Shown: positions 42,721 through 52,172, numbered from the stretch's first letter. The stretch is DNA of 64,000 nt from Myxococcus stipitatus (GCF_038561935.1 NZ_CP102770.1:8246001-8310000), one strand, 5' to 3'. Program-made: numbers and translations. The notes: a model not told the origin generated them from the sequence alone.

Positions 42721-44346
42721 TCAGCTCCCCGAGGCGAGCGCGGCGAGCTTTCGCAGCTGCGGCGCCTCGTTGAGGAACTTCAGCTCCGGGTGTTTGTCCT
42801 CGGCGTGCTGGAGCGCCCAGTCGTCGCGGAAGAGCACCAGGGGCAGCCCGTCGCGGTCCTGCACCGTCTGACGGTTGCCTTCCCAGTCGAAGGACTTGGG
42901 GTCGAAGTTCGGCCCCACCACCCAGCGCGCGTGGCTGAAGGGCAGCCGGTCCAGGGCAATCTTCGCCCCGTACTCGTGCTCCAACCGGTACTGGAGGACT
43001 TCGAACTGGAGGGCGCCGACGACGCCGACAATCGGGTCCTTCATGCCCATGGCGAGCTGCTGGAAGATCTGCACGGTGCCCTCTTCCGAGAGCTGCTCCA
43101 GGCCCTTCTCCATCTGCTTGCGGCGCAGCGGGTCCTTGGAGCGCACCACCGCGAAGTACTCCGGGCTGAAGCGCGGCACGCCCTCGAACTCCACGTCGGC
43201 GCCCTCGGCCAGCGTGTCGCCGATGCGGTACTGCCCCGGGTCGAACAGGCCGATGACGTCACCGGGCCAGGCGTCTTCGATGGCGGTGCGCTCGGCGGCC
43301 ATGAACTGGCTGGGCTTGGCCAGGCGCACTTCCTTGCCCAGGCGCGAGTGGAACGCGTTCATGCCCTTGACGTAGCGGCCGCTCACCACGCGCATGAAGG
43401 CGATGCGGTCGCGGTGCGCGGGGTCCATGTTCGCCTGAATCTTGAAGACGAAGCCCGCGAACTTGGGGTTCGTCGGCTCGCGGGGGCCGTTCGTCGTCTG
43501 GCGCGAGGTGGGCGCGGGCGCCAGGTCCAGGAACGCGTCGAGGAACGGGCGCACGCCGAAGTTCGTCATCGCGCTGCCGAAGAACATGGGCGTCAGCTGG
43601 CCCTGGTCGCTCTTCTCGCGGGTGAACTCGTCGCCGCCGATGTCGAGCAGCTCGATGTCCTCGTGGAGCTTCGCCAGCTCCGTGTCCGTGAGCACCTTCT
43701 TGATTTCATCCGAGTCGATGGACACCGAGCGCTCGGCGACCTCGGATTCACCGTGGGAGCCCTCGGCGGAGAAGACATGGACGACGCGGGCCTGGCGGTC
43801 GTAGACGCCGCGGAACTCGGGCCCCATGCCGATGGGCCAGTTCATCGGGTACGAGCGGATGCCGAGCACCTGCTCCAGCTCGTTCATCAGCTCGAGCGGC
43901 TCGCGGCCGTAGCGGTCCAGCTTGTTGACGAAGGTGAAGATGGGGATGCCGCGCATGCGGCACACCTTGAAGAGCTTCTTCGTCTGCGGCTCGACGCCCT
44001 TCGCCGCGTCGATGAGCATCACCGCGGCGTCCGCGGCGGCGAGGGTGCGGTAGGTGTCCTCGGAGAAGTCCTGGTGGCCCGGGGTGTCCAGCAGGTTGAC
44101 CGCGTGGTCCCGGTACACGAACTGGAGGACGGACGAGGTGACGGAGATGCCGCGCTCCTTCTCCAGCTCCATCCAGTCGCTGGTCGCGTGGCGCCGCGCT
44201 CGCTTGGCCTTCACGCTGCCGGCCAGGTGGATGGCGCCGCCGTAGAGCAGCAGCTTCTCCGTGAGCGTGGTCTTCCCCGCGTCGGGGTGGGAGATGATCG
44301 CGAAGGTGCGCCGCCGGGCGACCTCCCTGTCGAGCTCGTTCGTCAT
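42721..44346 (-). CDS. prfC: Peptide chain release factor 3
   Basis: RF3 is a GTPase that recycles RF1/RF2 from the ribosome after termination. The 541-aa protein has G1 HPDAGKTT (20-27), G2/G3 VTSSVLQF and DTPGHQDF, and G4 NKLD, then the RF3-specific PQTKKLFKVC and a C-terminal GVVGALQFEVLQYRLEHEYG. Length and order match RF3 rather than EF-G. Confidence 0.97.
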   Translation of the reverse strand: MTNELDREVARRRTFAIISHPDAGKTTLTEKLLLYGGAIHLAGSVKAKRARRHATSDWMELEKERGISVTSSVLQFVYRDHAVNLLDTPGHQDFSEDTYRTLAAADAAVMLIDAAKGVEPQTKKLFKVCRMRGIPIFTFVNKLDRYGREPLELMNELEQVLGIRSYPMNWPIGMGPEFRGVYDRQARVVHVFSAEGSHGESEVAERSVSIDSDEIKKVLTDTELAKLHEDIELLDIGGDEFTREKSDQGQLTPMFFGSAMTNFGVRPFLDAFLDLAPAPTSRQTTNGPREPTNPKFAGFVFKIQANMDPAHRDRIAFMRVVSGRYVKGMNAFHSRLGKEVRLAKPSQFMAAERTAIEDAWPGDVIGLFDPGQYRIGDTLAEGADVEFEGVPRFSPEYFAVVRSKDPLRRKQMEKGLEQLSEEGTVQIFQQLAMGMKDPIVGVVGALQFEVLQYRLEHEYGAKIALDRLPFSHARWVVGPNFDPKSFDWEGNRQTVQDRDGLPLVLFRDDWALQHAEDKHPELKFLNEAPQLRKLAALASGS

Positions 44347-44463
44347 GACCCGGGGCCAACTACCACGGGCCGTGTTTCCTTGCAGCCCGCAAGGAGCCCC
44401 CTGGTGGACAGATGGGTCACCATGGGAGGGTCAGGCCACACTTTCTCGCCTTGGGAGGCAGGT

Positions 44464-44862
44464 ATGCAGAGGACCCATTACTCGACGGGGACCCCTTGGG
44501 AGCCTCGCGTGGGCTATTCGCGCGCGGTGCGGGTCGGGCCGTTCATCAGTGTCGCCGGGACGACGGCCACGGACGAGTCCGGGCAGGTGGTGGGGGCCGG
44601 GGATGCCTACCAGCAGGCCGTGCAGGTGCTGCGGAACATCGAAGCGGCGCTCAAGGCGGTGGGGGCGGGGATGAAGGACGTGGTCCGGACGCGGATGTTC
44701 GTGACGGACATCTCGCGCTGGGAGGAGATTGGCCGGGCGCACGGGGAGTTCTTCGCGAACATCCGGCCCGTCACGTCGATGGTGGAGGTGAGCAAGCTCA
44801 TCTCGCCGGAGATGCTGGTGGAGATAGAAGCGGACGCCGTGGTCGCGGACGGGGCGCCCTGA
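44464..44862 (+). CDS. RidA-family (YjgF/YER057c/UK114) protein
   Basis: A 132-aa trimeric RidA fold. It has AVRVGPFISVAGTTATD, QAVQVLRNIEAALKAVGAG, VVRTRMFVTDI and IRPVTSMVEVSKL; the last block's Arg is the residue that hydrolyses imine/enamine intermediates in RidA. Short N-terminal spacing (MQRTHYSTGTPWEP) suggests the UK114 branch. ATG 44464 has GGGAGG upstream. It stands alone after the divergent prfC gene. Confidence 0.88.
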   Translation: MQRTHYSTGTPWEPRVGYSRAVRVGPFISVAGTTATDESGQVVGAGDAYQQAVQVLRNIEAALKAVGAGMKDVVRTRMFVTDISRWEEIGRAHGEFFANIRPVTSMVEVSKLISPEMLVEIEADAVVADGAP

Positions 44863-44931
44863 GGGACGAGCGCTCTCCCGCCTGGTTGGGCGGTGGCGGT
44901 CGTCTACCCGACGCTCCAGGTTCAAGGAACC

Positions 44932-45822
44932 ATGGGCGTCGGGTGGAAGGACAACATCGACATCGCGGATGCGCTGGAGCGGGTGGCGGACCTGCTGGAG
45001 GAGCAGGACGCGATGCCGTTCCGGGTGACGGCCTATCGCAAGGCGGCGGCGACGATTGCGCGCTGGCCGGAGCCGGTGGCGGAGGTGCTCGCCTCGAAGG
45101 GCAAGGCGGGGCTGAAGGCGCTGCCGGGGGTGGGCAAGAGCATCGCGGCGGCGGTGACGGAGCTGGTGCGGACGGGGCAGCTGGAGTTGCTGGAGCGGCT
45201 GGAGCGGGAGTCCTCGCCGGAGCAGTTGCTCGCCAGTGTGCCGGGGATAGGGCCGGAGCTGGCTCGGCGGATTCACGAGGAGCTGGGGGTGCGCACGCTC
45301 GAGGAGCTGGAGCAGGCGGCGCATGACGGGCACCTGGAGCGGGTGGAGGGCTTCGGGCCCAGGCGCGGGCAACAGGTGAGGGACCTGCTGGCGGCGCGGC
45401 TGGGGCGGGCGCGACGGGGGATTGCGCGCAAGCGGGAGGGGCCTCGACCCGAGGTGGGGCTGCTGCTCCAGGTGGATGAGGAGTACCGGAGGAAGGCGGC
45501 GGCGGGAGCGCTGCGGACCATCGCGCCCCGGCGCTTCAATCCCACGGGTGAGGCGTGGCTGCCGGTGATGCAGCGCACGGTGGACGGGTGGCGGGTGCGG
45601 GCGCTGTTCTCGAACACGGCGGTGGCGCATCAGCAGAACGCGACGCGCGAGTGGGTGGTGCTGTACTTCGACAAGGACGATGCGGAAGGACAGTGCACCG
45701 TCGTCACCGCGCACGGCGGGCCGCTGGATGGACGGCGCGTGGTGCGAGGCCGCGAGGTGGAGTGTCTGGCCTACTACGGCGTGGAGTCCGAGGAGACGGA
45801 GGCGCCGCCGCCGGGGGCCTGA
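44932..45822 (+). CDS. Helix-hairpin-helix DNA-binding protein, Pol X-like N-terminus
   Basis: A 296-aa protein. Residues 1-75 match the 8-kDa HhH domain of family X polymerases (IADALERVADLLEEQDAMPFR and GLKALPGVGKSIAAAV); residues 90-160 hold further HhH motifs (LLASVPGIGPELARR, RVEGFGPRRGQQV). There is no polymerase palm: the C-terminal half (about 175-296) is an unrecognised beta-rich region with no nucleotidyltransferase signature. It may bind structured DNA without polymerising. The ATG at 44932 has AAGGA upstream; GTG 44893 is an in-frame alternative. Confidence 0.75.
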   Translation: MGVGWKDNIDIADALERVADLLEEQDAMPFRVTAYRKAAATIARWPEPVAEVLASKGKAGLKALPGVGKSIAAAVTELVRTGQLELLERLERESSPEQLLASVPGIGPELARRIHEELGVRTLEELEQAAHDGHLERVEGFGPRRGQQVRDLLAARLGRARRGIARKREGPRPEVGLLLQVDEEYRRKAAAGALRTIAPRRFNPTGEAWLPVMQRTVDGWRVRALFSNTAVAHQQNATREWVVLYFDKDDAEGQCTVVTAHGGPLDGRRVVRGREVECLAYYGVESEETEAPPPGA

Positions 45823-45858
45823 TGTCGACGAGCCCCTTCTGAGCCCAGCCGCGCCCAA

Positions 45859-45887
45859 GGCCCGCGCCCCCGACTCGGACGCGGGCC
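45859..45887. terminator. 8-bp hairpin between the HhH and Kelch genes
   Basis: GGCCCGCG (45859-45866) and CGCGGGCC (45880-45887) pair perfectly over 13 bases. It lies in the 72-bp gap between two converging genes. No U-tract; assigned to both strands by position. Confidence 0.5.
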
Positions 45888-45894
45888 CGTCACA

Positions 45895-48066
45895 TCACGG
45901 CGCCGGGGTGTACAGCTCCGCCGACGCGAGCGCGCCGCTGGAGCCCAGCCCGCCCGCGACCAGCACCCGCGCCGAGTTGGTCAGCCGCACCGCCGCCGCG
46001 TTCACCAGCGCGTTCGACATGGCCCCACCCGACATCCACATCCCCGTCCCCGGGTCGAACACCTCCGCCGTCGCCAGCAGCCCCGTCGCGGCCCCCGCGT
46101 CGCCGCCCAACACCAACACCCGCCCCGACGCCAGCACCACCGCCATCGCCGCATAGCGACTGCTCGCCATCGGAGCCACGCTCGACCAGGTCTCCGTCGC
46201 CGGGTCATACAGCTCCGCCGACGCCAGCGCCCCACCCTGCCCCCAACCTCCCGCCACCAACACCTTGCCACCCGGCAATGCCACCGCGATGTGCCCGTAG
46301 CGCGTCCCCGCCATCGGCCCCGTCGGCGTCCACTGCCCCGTGTGCAGGTCGTACAGCTCCGCCGACGCCGTGTCCCCCGAAGGCGTCGTGCCGCCCGCCA
46401 CCAACACCTTCCCGGACGACAGCGGCGTCGCCGTGTGATTCACCCGCCGCGTGTTCATCGCCCCGGTGATTCGCCACGTCCCGGAAGGCGGGTCGAACAG
46501 CTCCGCGGACGACAGGATGCTGCCGAAGCTCGGCGCGCTCCGTCCGCCCGTCAGCAACACCTGCCCCGACGCCAGCAGCGTCGCCGTGTGACGCGAGCGA
46601 ACCCCCGTCATCCCGCCCGTGCCTTCCCACACCCCTCGCGCCGGGTCGTACACCTCCGCCGACGACAAGAAGACGGACCCGCTCCCCTGCCCTCCCGCCA
46701 CCAGCACCTTCCCCGAAGGCAGCCGCGTCGCCGTGTGCAGGAACCGCGCGGTGTTCAAGCCGCCCGTCGAAGACCACGTCGAGAGCGTCTCGTCATACAG
46801 CTCCGAGCCCGAGACACCGCTGCTCCCCGTGGCCGTCCCACCCGCCACCAACACCCGCCCCGACTCCAACACCGTCACCGAGTGGTGATACCGGGCCGCC
46901 CCCATGCTCGTCGTCGCACGCCAGGGAGGCGTGGGCACCGCGAACCGCTCGGCCGTGGAGGAGCGCTGCACCCCGTCCGGACTCCCTCCCGTCACCAGCA
47001 CCTCGCCCTGCAGCAACAGCGTGGCGGTATGCCCCAGCCGGCTCGCCCCCATCGCCCCCGCCGGATTCCATCGCTTCATCACCGGGTCGAACAGCGCCGC
47101 GCTCTGCAGATACGGGTCATTGCCATCCGTCCCTCCGCTGACGAGCACCTCGCCCGAGTGCAGCAGCGTGGCCGTGTGCTGCGCCCGGTCCTCCGGCATC
47201 AGCTGCGCCACCGGAGTCCACCCCGCGCCGAGCTCGAACAGCTCCGCGCTCCGCGTCGCCGTGAGCTCATCCACGAACCCGCCCGCCACCAGCACCTTCC
47301 CCGACAACAACAACGTCGCGCTGTGCCCCGAGCGCGCACTGAGCATCATCGCCACCGGACTCCACTGCCCGGTGCTCGGCTCATACACCTCCGCATCGCG
47401 CAGAAACGCCCCGCGCGGCCCCTGCCGGCCGCCCGTCACCAACACCTTCCCTCCCGGAATCAACGTCGCCGTGTGTCCGACCCGAGGCTTGCTCATGCTC
47501 CCCGTCGTCGACCACGTCCCCGCCGCCGGGTCGAACACCTGGGCCGAGGCCAGCCCCGCGCCCGCGCCGTTCTCTCCCCCCACCACCAACACCTTGCCCC
47601 CCTGAATCAACGTGGCCGTGTGACCCGAGCGCAGCGAGTCCAGGCTCCCCGCCGCCGTCCAGCCCCCCATCGACGGGTCATACAGCTCCGCCGTCCCCGT
47701 CGCCGACACCCCCGAGTCCCCGCCCACGACGAGCACCTTGCCATTGCCCAGCAGCGTCGCCGTGTGACGTCGCCGCGCCGCGCTCAGCGAGCCCGCGGAC
47801 AACCACCGCGTGTTCTTCACGTCATACAGCTCCGCGCTCGACGAGGACTGCCCGCCCACCACCAGCACCAGCCCGGAGCGCAGCACCGTCGCCGTGTGGT
47901 CCATGCGCTGAAGCGACATGCTCACTGTCGGCGTCCAGCCTTGAGCCAGCGTCTCGGTCTGAGCCTGGGCCTCCCACGCCTGTGTCGCCGTGTCGTCAGA
48001 ACATCCCGCGAGGACAAACGCCGTCAGAAGCGCGGCCAGCCGGCCGAGCCCGATACATCGATTCAT
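45895..48066 (-). CDS. Kelch-repeat lipoprotein
   Basis: A 723-aa lipoprotein with lipobox LAGC (about residues 19-22). The rest is about thirteen Kelch-type repeats of about 50 residues, each with 'R..HTAT.L..GKVLV.GG' and 'AELYDP' followed by a W; examples HTATLLGNGKVLVVGG and ATVLRSGLVLVVGG. These form beta-propellers, probably two (six to seven blades each). The repeats are strikingly alike at the DNA level, so recombination and assembly collapse are possible. Likely exposed on the outer surface or periplasm; binding partner unknown. Confidence 0.88.
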   Translation of the reverse strand: MNRCIGLGRLAALLTAFVLAGCSDDTATQAWEAQAQTETLAQGWTPTVSMSLQRMDHTATVLRSGLVLVVGGQSSSSAELYDVKNTRWLSAGSLSAARRRHTATLLGNGKVLVVGGDSGVSATGTAELYDPSMGGWTAAGSLDSLRSGHTATLIQGGKVLVVGGENGAGAGLASAQVFDPAAGTWSTTGSMSKPRVGHTATLIPGGKVLVTGGRQGPRGAFLRDAEVYEPSTGQWSPVAMMLSARSGHSATLLLSGKVLVAGGFVDELTATRSAELFELGAGWTPVAQLMPEDRAQHTATLLHSGEVLVSGGTDGNDPYLQSAALFDPVMKRWNPAGAMGASRLGHTATLLLQGEVLVTGGSPDGVQRSSTAERFAVPTPPWRATTSMGAARYHHSVTVLESGRVLVAGGTATGSSGVSGSELYDETLSTWSSTGGLNTARFLHTATRLPSGKVLVAGGQGSGSVFLSSAEVYDPARGVWEGTGGMTGVRSRHTATLLASGQVLLTGGRSAPSFGSILSSAELFDPPSGTWRITGAMNTRRVNHTATPLSSGKVLVAGGTTPSGDTASAELYDLHTGQWTPTGPMAGTRYGHIAVALPGGKVLVAGGWGQGGALASAELYDPATETWSSVAPMASSRYAAMAVVLASGRVLVLGGDAGAATGLLATAEVFDPGTGMWMSGGAMSNALVNAAAVRLTNSARVLVAGGLGSSGALASAELYTPAP

Positions 48067-48184
48067 GGGTGGTGTCCTTTCCCAGTGGGAGTACGGCCGA
48101 AAAGCCGCACACGTCGGGCCTTACCCAATCCCAGGGAAGGAGGCCATGCCGCCCTCTGAAAAGATTCACCCACTCCATGCGACA

Positions 48185-48206
48185 GGTGGGGCCCGGACGC
48201 CCCACC
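48185..48206 (-). terminator. 8-bp hairpin after the ABC exporter operon
   Basis: GGTGGGGC (48185-48192) and GCCCCACC (48199-48206) pair perfectly over six bases, 17 bases past the stop of the last permease gene. No clear U-tract on the minus strand. Confidence 0.5.
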
Positions 48207-48223
48207 ATGAGTCATGAGAGGGA

Positions 48224-49027
48224 TTAACTGCTCGCGGAAGTGTAATGACCGATGGAGCGAATCCAGACGCGCCGCGCCACCCAGGAGAACACCAGTGAGC
48301 CGACGACGGCTCCGACCAGGGATGTCAACGGCAGCCGTCCCAGCATCGCTTCCGCCGGGAAGGTCGTCATCAAGGCCAGGGGAATCACGTAGGTGAAAAC
48401 AAGCGTCAACGCACCGCGTGCCACGCCCTTGAACACGGAGGAAGGCCAACGCGCGAAGTCAAAGATGGAGCTGAAGAGATACGTGAGGTTGTCCACCCGG
48501 ACCACGAAGAACGCGGCGCTCACCGTCAATATCCACAGCGAATACAAGAGCAGCGTGCTCGTCCCCAGCAATACCAGTGACGTCAACAGGCCCAGCGGCG
48601 ACGGGCCGTGGCCCAGCAGGCTGAAGGCGTAGACGAAGAGTCCGACTCCCGTGAGCACGTTGAAGGCGCGCCACGGCAAGAAGCGCTGCGTCGACACCAG
48701 GAACTGCGCATCCGCGGGCTTGAGCAGCACGAAGTCCAGCGTGCCCTTGCGGATGTGCTCCACCACGCCCGTGAGGCTGGGGTTGATGGCGCCCTCGAGG
48801 ATGCCTTGCAGCAGCGTGAACCAGCCCACCACCAGGAGCGCCTGGCCGAAGCTCCAGCCCTCCACCTCCGGCCGGCCGCCGTACACCACGAACAGCGGCG
48901 CCAGCGCGGTGAACGTCCAGCACAGGGACGTGAAGCCCTCGGTGAAGAAGTCCACGCGGTACTGGAGCGCCTGGAGGGTGGAGGCCTTCAGCTGGACGCC
49001 GAACAGCCGCAGATAACGCCGCACCAT
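48224..49027 (-). CDS. ABC-2 type transporter permease (second)
   Basis: A 267-aa integral membrane protein with about six helices of the COG3694 type. Features: LFGVQLKASTLQALQYRVDFF, GTLDFVLLKPADAQFLVS and a final basic RRVWIRSIGHYTSASS. The 'GTLDFxLLKP' block is the family coupling helix. The ATG at 49027 follows the first permease by only four bases, so the three genes form one exporter. Substrate unknown; families of this type export lipids, antibiotics or natamycin-like compounds. Confidence 0.9.
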   Translation of the reverse strand: MVRRYLRLFGVQLKASTLQALQYRVDFFTEGFTSLCWTFTALAPLFVVYGGRPEVEGWSFGQALLVVGWFTLLQGILEGAINPSLTGVVEHIRKGTLDFVLLKPADAQFLVSTQRFLPWRAFNVLTGVGLFVYAFSLLGHGPSPLGLLTSLVLLGTSTLLLYSLWILTVSAAFFVVRVDNLTYLFSSIFDFARWPSSVFKGVARGALTLVFTYVIPLALMTTFPAEAMLGRLPLTSLVGAVVGSLVFSWVARRVWIRSIGHYTSASS

Positions 49028-49031
49028 GCCC

Positions 49032-49838
49032 CTACCCTCCGAACGCCGCGAAGCGCCGCACGCCGTACTTCCAGATGCCCAGCGCCAGCGTGCCCATGCC
49101 CAGCACCCACGCCCACTGCCGCGCGAGCAGCCCCAGCGCGGTGGGCAGGTCATGCGCCCCCGTCATCAGCTCCACCGGCAGCCCCATCTGGTAGCGGAAC
49201 GGCAGCCAGTTGATGACCGCGCGCAGCCCGTCCGGGAGCAGCTCCACCGGGTACATGTAGCCCGAGCACACGAAGAAGAGGACCATCCACACCTCCATCG
49301 TCTTCTGGCTGCTGTCCGTGAAGAGGCTCAGCGCGCCCATGGCCACGTTGGCCAGGAAGGTGATGGCCCAGCCGCCCAGCACCGCGACGAGGAACAGCCC
49401 CCACTGCCACGCGTGCTGCGGCAGCGCCTTGTCCGCGCCCACCAGCACCACGCTCAGCACCATCACCGGCACCGCCACGACCAGGCGCAGCGGGAAGCCC
49501 GCGATGTTGTCGAACATGTACGCCCACAAGGGCGAGATGGGGCGCAAGAGCCGCATGGCCAGCGTGCCCTGCTTCACCTCCCAGTTGATGATCCACGCGG
49601 CCCAGGCGCTGGTGAGCTGGCGCACCGCGAAGGTGGCCAGGAAGTAGCTCACGAACTCCGCCTGTCCGTACGGGCCCACCGGCGAGTGCTTCGCCACCGC
49701 CATCCACAGCACCATGTTCACCAGCGGCATGGTGGTGGACAGCACCCAGACGAACATCTCCGCCCGGTAGGCCACGGACTCGGCGAAGCCCACGCGCAGC
49801 ATGGTGGGCATGGCGCGCAGCACGCCTCGCAGGCTCAT
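49032..49838 (-). CDS. ABC-2 type transporter permease (first)
   Basis: A 268-aa integral membrane protein of the COG4587 type with about six helices. It begins MSLRGVLRAMPTMLRVG and carries NWEVKQGTLAMRLLRPISPLW, the matching coupling helix, and WLPFRYQMGLPVELMTG. It overlaps the stop of the ATPase gene by four bases (ATGA, 49835-49838). It pairs with the second permease to make a heterodimeric channel. Confidence 0.9.
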   Translation of the reverse strand: MSLRGVLRAMPTMLRVGFAESVAYRAEMFVWVLSTTMPLVNMVLWMAVAKHSPVGPYGQAEFVSYFLATFAVRQLTSAWAAWIINWEVKQGTLAMRLLRPISPLWAYMFDNIAGFPLRLVVAVPVMVLSVVLVGADKALPQHAWQWGLFLVAVLGGWAITFLANVAMGALSLFTDSSQKTMEVWMVLFFVCSGYMYPVELLPDGLRAVINWLPFRYQMGLPVELMTGAHDLPTALGLLARQWAWVLGMGTLALGIWKYGVRRFAAFGG

Positions 49839-50836
49839 GCGGGCACCACGTCCGCCTGACGGCGCGCCTTGTTTTCGGCGAACAGCTCGCTCATCACCTC
49901 TTCGAGCGGCGCGTTCTCCACCGTGAGGTCCGTCACCGGCAGGCCCGACAGCGCCCGGCTGATGGTGGCGTTGACCGCGTCCTGCTGCACCTGGAGCACC
50001 GCCGTCCCCGCCTCGTGGGTCACCACCTTGCCCAGGGGCTGCAACCGCGAGACATCCACCTGCTCCGCCAGCCGCAGCACCACGCGCTTCTCCGGGCGCA
50101 CGCGCTGCACCAGCGCGTCCAGGCTGCCGTCGTAGGACAGGAGCCCCTTGTCGATGACGATGACGCGCGGGCACAGCGCGGCCACGTCGTCCATGTAGTG
50201 GCTGGTGAGGATGAGGGTGGCGCCGTACTTCTCGTTGTAGTCCTTGATGAAGGTGCGCATGGTGGCCTGCATGGACACGTCCAGGCCGATGGTGGGCTCG
50301 TCCAGGAACAGCACCCGGGGCCGGTGGATGAGGGCCGCGGCCAGCTCGCACTTCATCCGCTCGCCCAGGGAGAGCTGCCGGGTGGGCTTGCCGATGAGGT
50401 CCCCAATCTCCAGCAGACTCACCAGCTCATCCAACGTCTGCTTGTATTGGGCGGTGGGCACGTCGTAGATGGCGCGGTTGAGCTCGAAGGTCTCCGCCGG
50501 AGGCAAGTCCCACAAGAGCTGCTGCTTCTGCCCCATGACGAGCATGATTTTCTTGAGGAACGCCTCCTCGCGCAGGCGCGGCACGTGGCCGTCCACCCGG
50601 ACCTCTCCGTCGGAGGGGTGCAGGAGGCCGGCGAGGACCTTCAGCGTCGTCGTCTTCCCGGCGCCGTTGGGGCCCAGGAAGCCCACGCGCTCCCCGGGGC
50701 GGATATCGAACGAGATGCCGTCCACGGCCTTCACCGGGGTGTAGGTGCGGTGGACGAGCGAGCGGAGGGCCGCCTTGAGCCCTGGCGGGCGCTTGTGGAC
50801 TTTGTAGTGCTTGCGCAGCCCGTTGACGGAGATCAT
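49835..50836 (-). CDS. ABC transporter ATP-binding protein
   Basis: A 333-aa ATPase. Walker A GPNGAGKTTT, Q-loop GQKQQLLWDL, signature LSLGERMKCELAAAL, Walker B VLFLDEPTIGLD and the switch His in LTSHYMDD are all visible. The signature is LSxGER rather than LSGGQ, typical of the COG4586 branch that goes with COG4587/COG3694 permeases. It heads a three-gene exporter operon (ATPase, two permeases), divergent from the Rsm22 gene over 124 bp. Confidence 0.93.
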   Translation of the reverse strand: MISVNGLRKHYKVHKRPPGLKAALRSLVHRTYTPVKAVDGISFDIRPGERVGFLGPNGAGKTTTLKVLAGLLHPSDGEVRVDGHVPRLREEAFLKKIMLVMGQKQQLLWDLPPAETFELNRAIYDVPTAQYKQTLDELVSLLEIGDLIGKPTRQLSLGERMKCELAAALIHRPRVLFLDEPTIGLDVSMQATMRTFIKDYNEKYGATLILTSHYMDDVAALCPRVIVIDKGLLSYDGSLDALVQRVRPEKRVVLRLAEQVDVSRLQPLGKVVTHEAGTAVLQVQQDAVNATISRALSGLPVTDLTVENAPLEEVMSELFAENKARRQADVVPA

Positions 50837-50960
50837 GTGCGACAAGGGTTTAACGCGGACGCCCCCGGGAGGCGACCGTGGAGTTGAGCAAGTGGAAGCG
50901 TGACAACCGATTGGCGGAGGCCGCGTACGGGCGCGGCGCCTCGGTCGAGGGCCTGGCGGG

Positions 50961-52172
50961 ATGAGCAACGGATATAGCAAGGACCTGGAGAAGTGGCTGC
51001 CCCGGCTCATCGCCGTGTGGCGCGCGTCGCGAGGCAAGGGCACGGGCCCCGAGACGCGGCTGACGCCCCAGGAAGTGAAGGAAGTGGCCGCCGGCGTGCG
51101 CCAGCTGTCCCTCGGGCTCACGCGGGAGCGGCAGCTCGCGGGCGCTCGGTACATGGACGACCCGAAGCTCCTGGGCGCCTACCTGCTCTTCTACTGGCCG
51201 GTGTCCTATGCGCAGGCCCGGCAGGTGCTCGGGGAACTGCCCAACCGTCCCCGGCAGGTGCTCGATTTGGGCAGCGGTCCGGGCCCGGTGGCCTTCGCGG
51301 CGCTGGACGCAGGCGGCAAGGAGGTGACGGCCGCGGACCGCAGCAAGGCCGCCCTCAACCTGGCGCGCGCGCTGGCGACGGAGGCCGGCGAGGCGCTGGC
51401 CACGCGCGACTGGGACCCGACGAAGAAGGCCCCGCTCCCGGAGGGCCAGTACGACCTGGTGACGATGGGCCACGTCATCAACGAGCTCTACGGCACGGGC
51501 GACAGCGCCACGGCGCCCCGCGCGGCGCTGCTGGAGGCGGTGCTGGCGAAGGTGAAGCGCGGAGGCAGCCTGCTGGTGATGGAGCCCGCGCTGCGCGAGA
51601 CGAGCCGGGGCCTCTTGCACGTGCGCGACGCGATGGTGGCCAAGGGCTACGCGGTGCGCGCGCCCTGCATGTACCGAGGCCCCTGCCCAGCCCTGGTGAA
51701 GGAGACGGACTGGTGCCACGCGGAGCGGCCCTGGCCCATGCCGCAGGTGGTGGAGGAGCTGGCGCGGGCGGCGAGCCTGCACAAGGAAGCGCTCAAGATG
51801 AGCTACCTCGTGCTCGCGCCCAAGGGCGACGAGTGGCCGGAGCCGCCACCGGGCCGGCTGTTCCGCATCGTCTCCGAGCCGCTGGAGGGCAAGGGACGCC
51901 ACCGCTACATCGGCTGTGGACCGGAGGGCCGCGTGGGCCTGGCGATGCAGGAGCGCCACCGCACGGAGAAGAACGAGCGCTTCCTCCAGCTCCATCGCGG
52001 CGACGTCATCGCGGTGACGGAGACGGAGCCCAAGGGCGACGGGCTGGCGCTGAGCGACGTCTCCGAGGTGCGCATGGTGGCGCCCGCGGGCAAGGGCGTC
52101 CCGCCGCCGCCTCCGAAGGAGGACGCGCCCAGCAGCCCGGGAGCCAGCCCGAACCCCGGCGCGCCCTCCTGA
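50961..52172 (+). CDS. Rsm22-family methyltransferase with a likely Fe-S site
   Basis: A 403-aa protein of the Rsm22/METTL17 family linked to small-subunit ribosome assembly. The SAM site is VLDLGSGPGPVAFAAL. Cys residues in APCMYRGPCPALVKETDWC and later YIGCGPEG make a four-Cys set that in mitochondrial METTL17 binds a [4Fe-4S] cluster. The C-terminus (about 380-403) is proline-rich. Methylation of rRNA is known only for some members, so catalytic role here is open. Confidence 0.8.
   Translation: MSNGYSKDLEKWLPRLIAVWRASRGKGTGPETRLTPQEVKEVAAGVRQLSLGLTRERQLAGARYMDDPKLLGAYLLFYWPVSYAQARQVLGELPNRPRQVLDLGSGPGPVAFAALDAGGKEVTAADRSKAALNLARALATEAGEALATRDWDPTKKAPLPEGQYDLVTMGHVINELYGTGDSATAPRAALLEAVLAKVKRGGSLLVMEPALRETSRGLLHVRDAMVAKGYAVRAPCMYRGPCPALVKETDWCHAERPWPMPQVVEELARAASLHKEALKMSYLVLAPKGDEWPEPPPGRLFRIVSEPLEGKGRHRYIGCGPEGRVGLAMQERHRTEKNERFLQLHRGDVIAVTETEPKGDGLALSDVSEVRMVAPAGKGVPPPPPKEDAPSSPGASPNPGAPS

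Noticed and set aside
45895..48066. Regular repeats considered as a CRISPR array
   Set aside because: Repeats are about 150 bp, coding for Kelch blades, with no spacers and no cas genes.
46291..48159. Long plus-strand frame opposite the Kelch gene
   Set aside because: It is a shadow of the repeats; the product is Arg/His-rich and patterned only because the Kelch DNA repeats.
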